Source: an uncultured Bacilli bacterium
Lineage (GTDB): Bacteria; Bacillota_I; Bacilli_A; RF39; UBA660
Direction of reading: 5' to 3'
Length of the DNA: 5,992 nt
NCBI GenBank assembly: GCA_934101445.1
Contig: CAKORQ010000065.1
Coordinates: 1 to 5,992 of the forward strand
Numbering within the stretch: position 1 is the stretch's first letter; the number at the start of each line of letters is the position of its first letter. Both the position numbers and the translations under genes were made by a program. Shown piece after piece: positions 4,960-5,992 of this stretch. Below the pieces are notes generated by a model. That model made no database searches. It was not told where the DNA came from and was given only the letters and a program-made list of their open reading frames with translations.

Positions 4960-5992
4960 TTGAAAATATGTGTATATGCTATTTGTAAGAATGAAGAAAA
5001 GTTTATAAAAAGATGGTATGATTCGGTAAAGAGAGCAGATGGAATATATGTTTTAGATACTGGTTCTACTGATAACTCTGTTAATTTATTAAAGTCTTTA
5101 GGAGTTACAGTTAAACAAGAAATAATAAAACCATGGCGTTTTGATGTAGCCCGCAATAAATCTTTAGAAATGATACCTGATGATTATGATGTCTGTGTTT
5201 GTCTAGATTTAGATGAAGTTTTAGTAAGTGGTTGGTATGAGGCTGTACAAGCCCTTTGGAAGGATGGCTTAACGAGAATTAGATATGTTTATAACTGGTC
5301 ATTAGATAAAAATAATAGTCCCATAATAAGTTTTTATGGCGAAAAAATTCATGCGAGAAAAGGTTTTACTTGGGTTAATCCGGTTCATGAAATATTAAAA
5401 TATAAGGGGGAAGAAAAATATTTATATACTGAAAAAATAATAGTTAATCATTATCCTGATAGTACGAAAAGCCGAAGTTCTTATTTACCCTTATTAGAAC
5501 TAGCGATAAAAGAAAATCCAGAAAATGACCGTAATATGCATTACTTAGGAAGAGAATATATGTATTATGGAAAGTATGAAGAAGCCATTACTACTTTGGA
5601 AAAACATTTGAATTTAAAAAGTGCTACTTGGAAAGATGAAAGATGTGCCTCAATGCGTTTTATTGCTAGGTGTTATATGAAACTAAATCGCTCTAAAGAG
5701 GCTTTAATGTGGGCAAATATGGCGATAAAAGAAAGTCCTTATCTTAGAGATCCTTATATGGAAAAAGCCTTAATTACATATGAATTAAAAAAATATAAAG
5801 AAACAGAAAAACTATGTTTAGAGGCTTTAAAAATAAAGAAACATCCCAAAACTTATATAAACGAAGCATTTACTACGGATTTAAATATATATGATATCTT
5901 AGCCGTGGTTTGTTTTAATAATGGTAAATATCGAAGTTCTTTAAAATATATAAATAAGGCTTTAGAATTAGATAATGATAATGAAAGATTAA
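4960..5992 (+). CDS. Family 2 (GT-A) glycosyltransferase with C-terminal TPR repeats, 3' end outside the window
   Basis: The frame is open from TTG 4960 to the window end (344 residues seen). Residues 1-170 form a compact GT-A domain: the KICVYAICKNEEKF N-terminal strand, LDTGSTDNS (32-40) typical of family 2 nucleotide-sugar binding, RFDVARNKS (60-68), and CLDLDEVL (81-88), whose Asp83-x-Asp85 is the metal/sugar-nucleotide DxD motif. IHARKGFTWVNPVHE (130-144) and NHYPD (163-167) are further conserved-looking segments; His143 may belong to the active site. From about 188 on, helical pairs of TPR type follow (HYLGREYMYYGKYEEAI, IARCYMKLNRSKEAL, AVVCFNNGKYRSSL). TPR-linked glycosyltransferases can act on proteins or peptides as well as glycans; the acceptor here is unknown. 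No signal peptide, so it works in the cytoplasm. It diverges from the phosphoesterase gene. Family call is firm. Confidence 0.9.
   Translation, partial: MKICVYAICKNEEKFIKRWYDSVKRADGIYVLDTGSTDNSVNLLKSLGVTVKQEIIKPWRFDVARNKSLEMIPDDYDVCVCLDLDEVLVSGWYEAVQALWKDGLTRIRYVYNWSLDKNNSPIISFYGEKIHARKGFTWVNPVHEILKYKGEEKYLYTEKIIVNHYPDSTKSRSSYLPLLELAIKENPENDRNMHYLGREYMYYGKYEEAITTLEKHLNLKSATWKDERCASMRFIARCYMKLNRSKEALMWANMAIKESPYLRDPYMEKALITYELKKYKETEKLCLEALKIKKHPKTYINEAFTTDLNIYDILAVVCFNNGKYRSSLKYINKALELDNDNERL

Noticed and set aside
4911..5156. Minus-strand open frame over the glycosyltransferase start
   Set aside because: It is antisense to the well-supported GT-A domain and has no recognisable protein features.

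Overview
The window is AT-rich throughout except for one GC-richer repetitive gene. It has Shine-Dalgarno sites of the AGGAGG type, some TTG start codons, and TGA used as a stop codon. This fits a low-GC Bacillota (Firmicutes) genome, probably an uncultured gut Clostridia or Bacilli lineage; the taxonomic guess rests on composition and gene families only.

Left part (1-1616): the 3' end of an MBOAT-family membrane O-acyltransferase (AlgI/DltB type, with the Trp-His-Gly active-site motif) is followed directly by a DHHW/AlgX-like SGNH-fold protein with a D-T-H-W motif and a DSY serine. This is the usual two-gene core of a surface-polysaccharide O-acetylation machine, and the window starts inside it. 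Next (1670-2476) is a collagen-like Gly-X-Y protein with seven 21-residue repeats, closed by a clear rho-independent terminator (2481-2511).

Middle part (2567-3694): a gene behind its own candidate promoter encodes a protein that looks like a small ADP-ribosyltransferase (ART)-fold enzyme, with HGT, ISVT...Y and SEIGIE segments in ART order. Its reading frame stops at 3184, but the sequence continues to look coding in the -1 frame to 3426. A 95-residue protein of unknown function then starts inside that tail. The pair reads as a two-gene accessory unit.

Right part (3753-5992): on the minus strand is a helix-turn-helix plus calcineurin-like metallophosphoesterase gene, split by a single missing base in a T run; the two parts together carry all the phosphoesterase motifs. 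Divergent from it, on the plus strand, is a family 2 glycosyltransferase with C-terminal TPR repeats. It starts at a TTG codon and runs off the window end.

Overall, the left block and the final glycosyltransferase point to cell-surface glycan and surface-protein functions. The ART-like/small-protein pair and the phosphoesterase look like independent insertions between them. Two apparent frameshifts within about 1 kb, each equal to one lost base, are either sequencing or assembly errors, real gene decay, or recoding; the sequence alone cannot decide.
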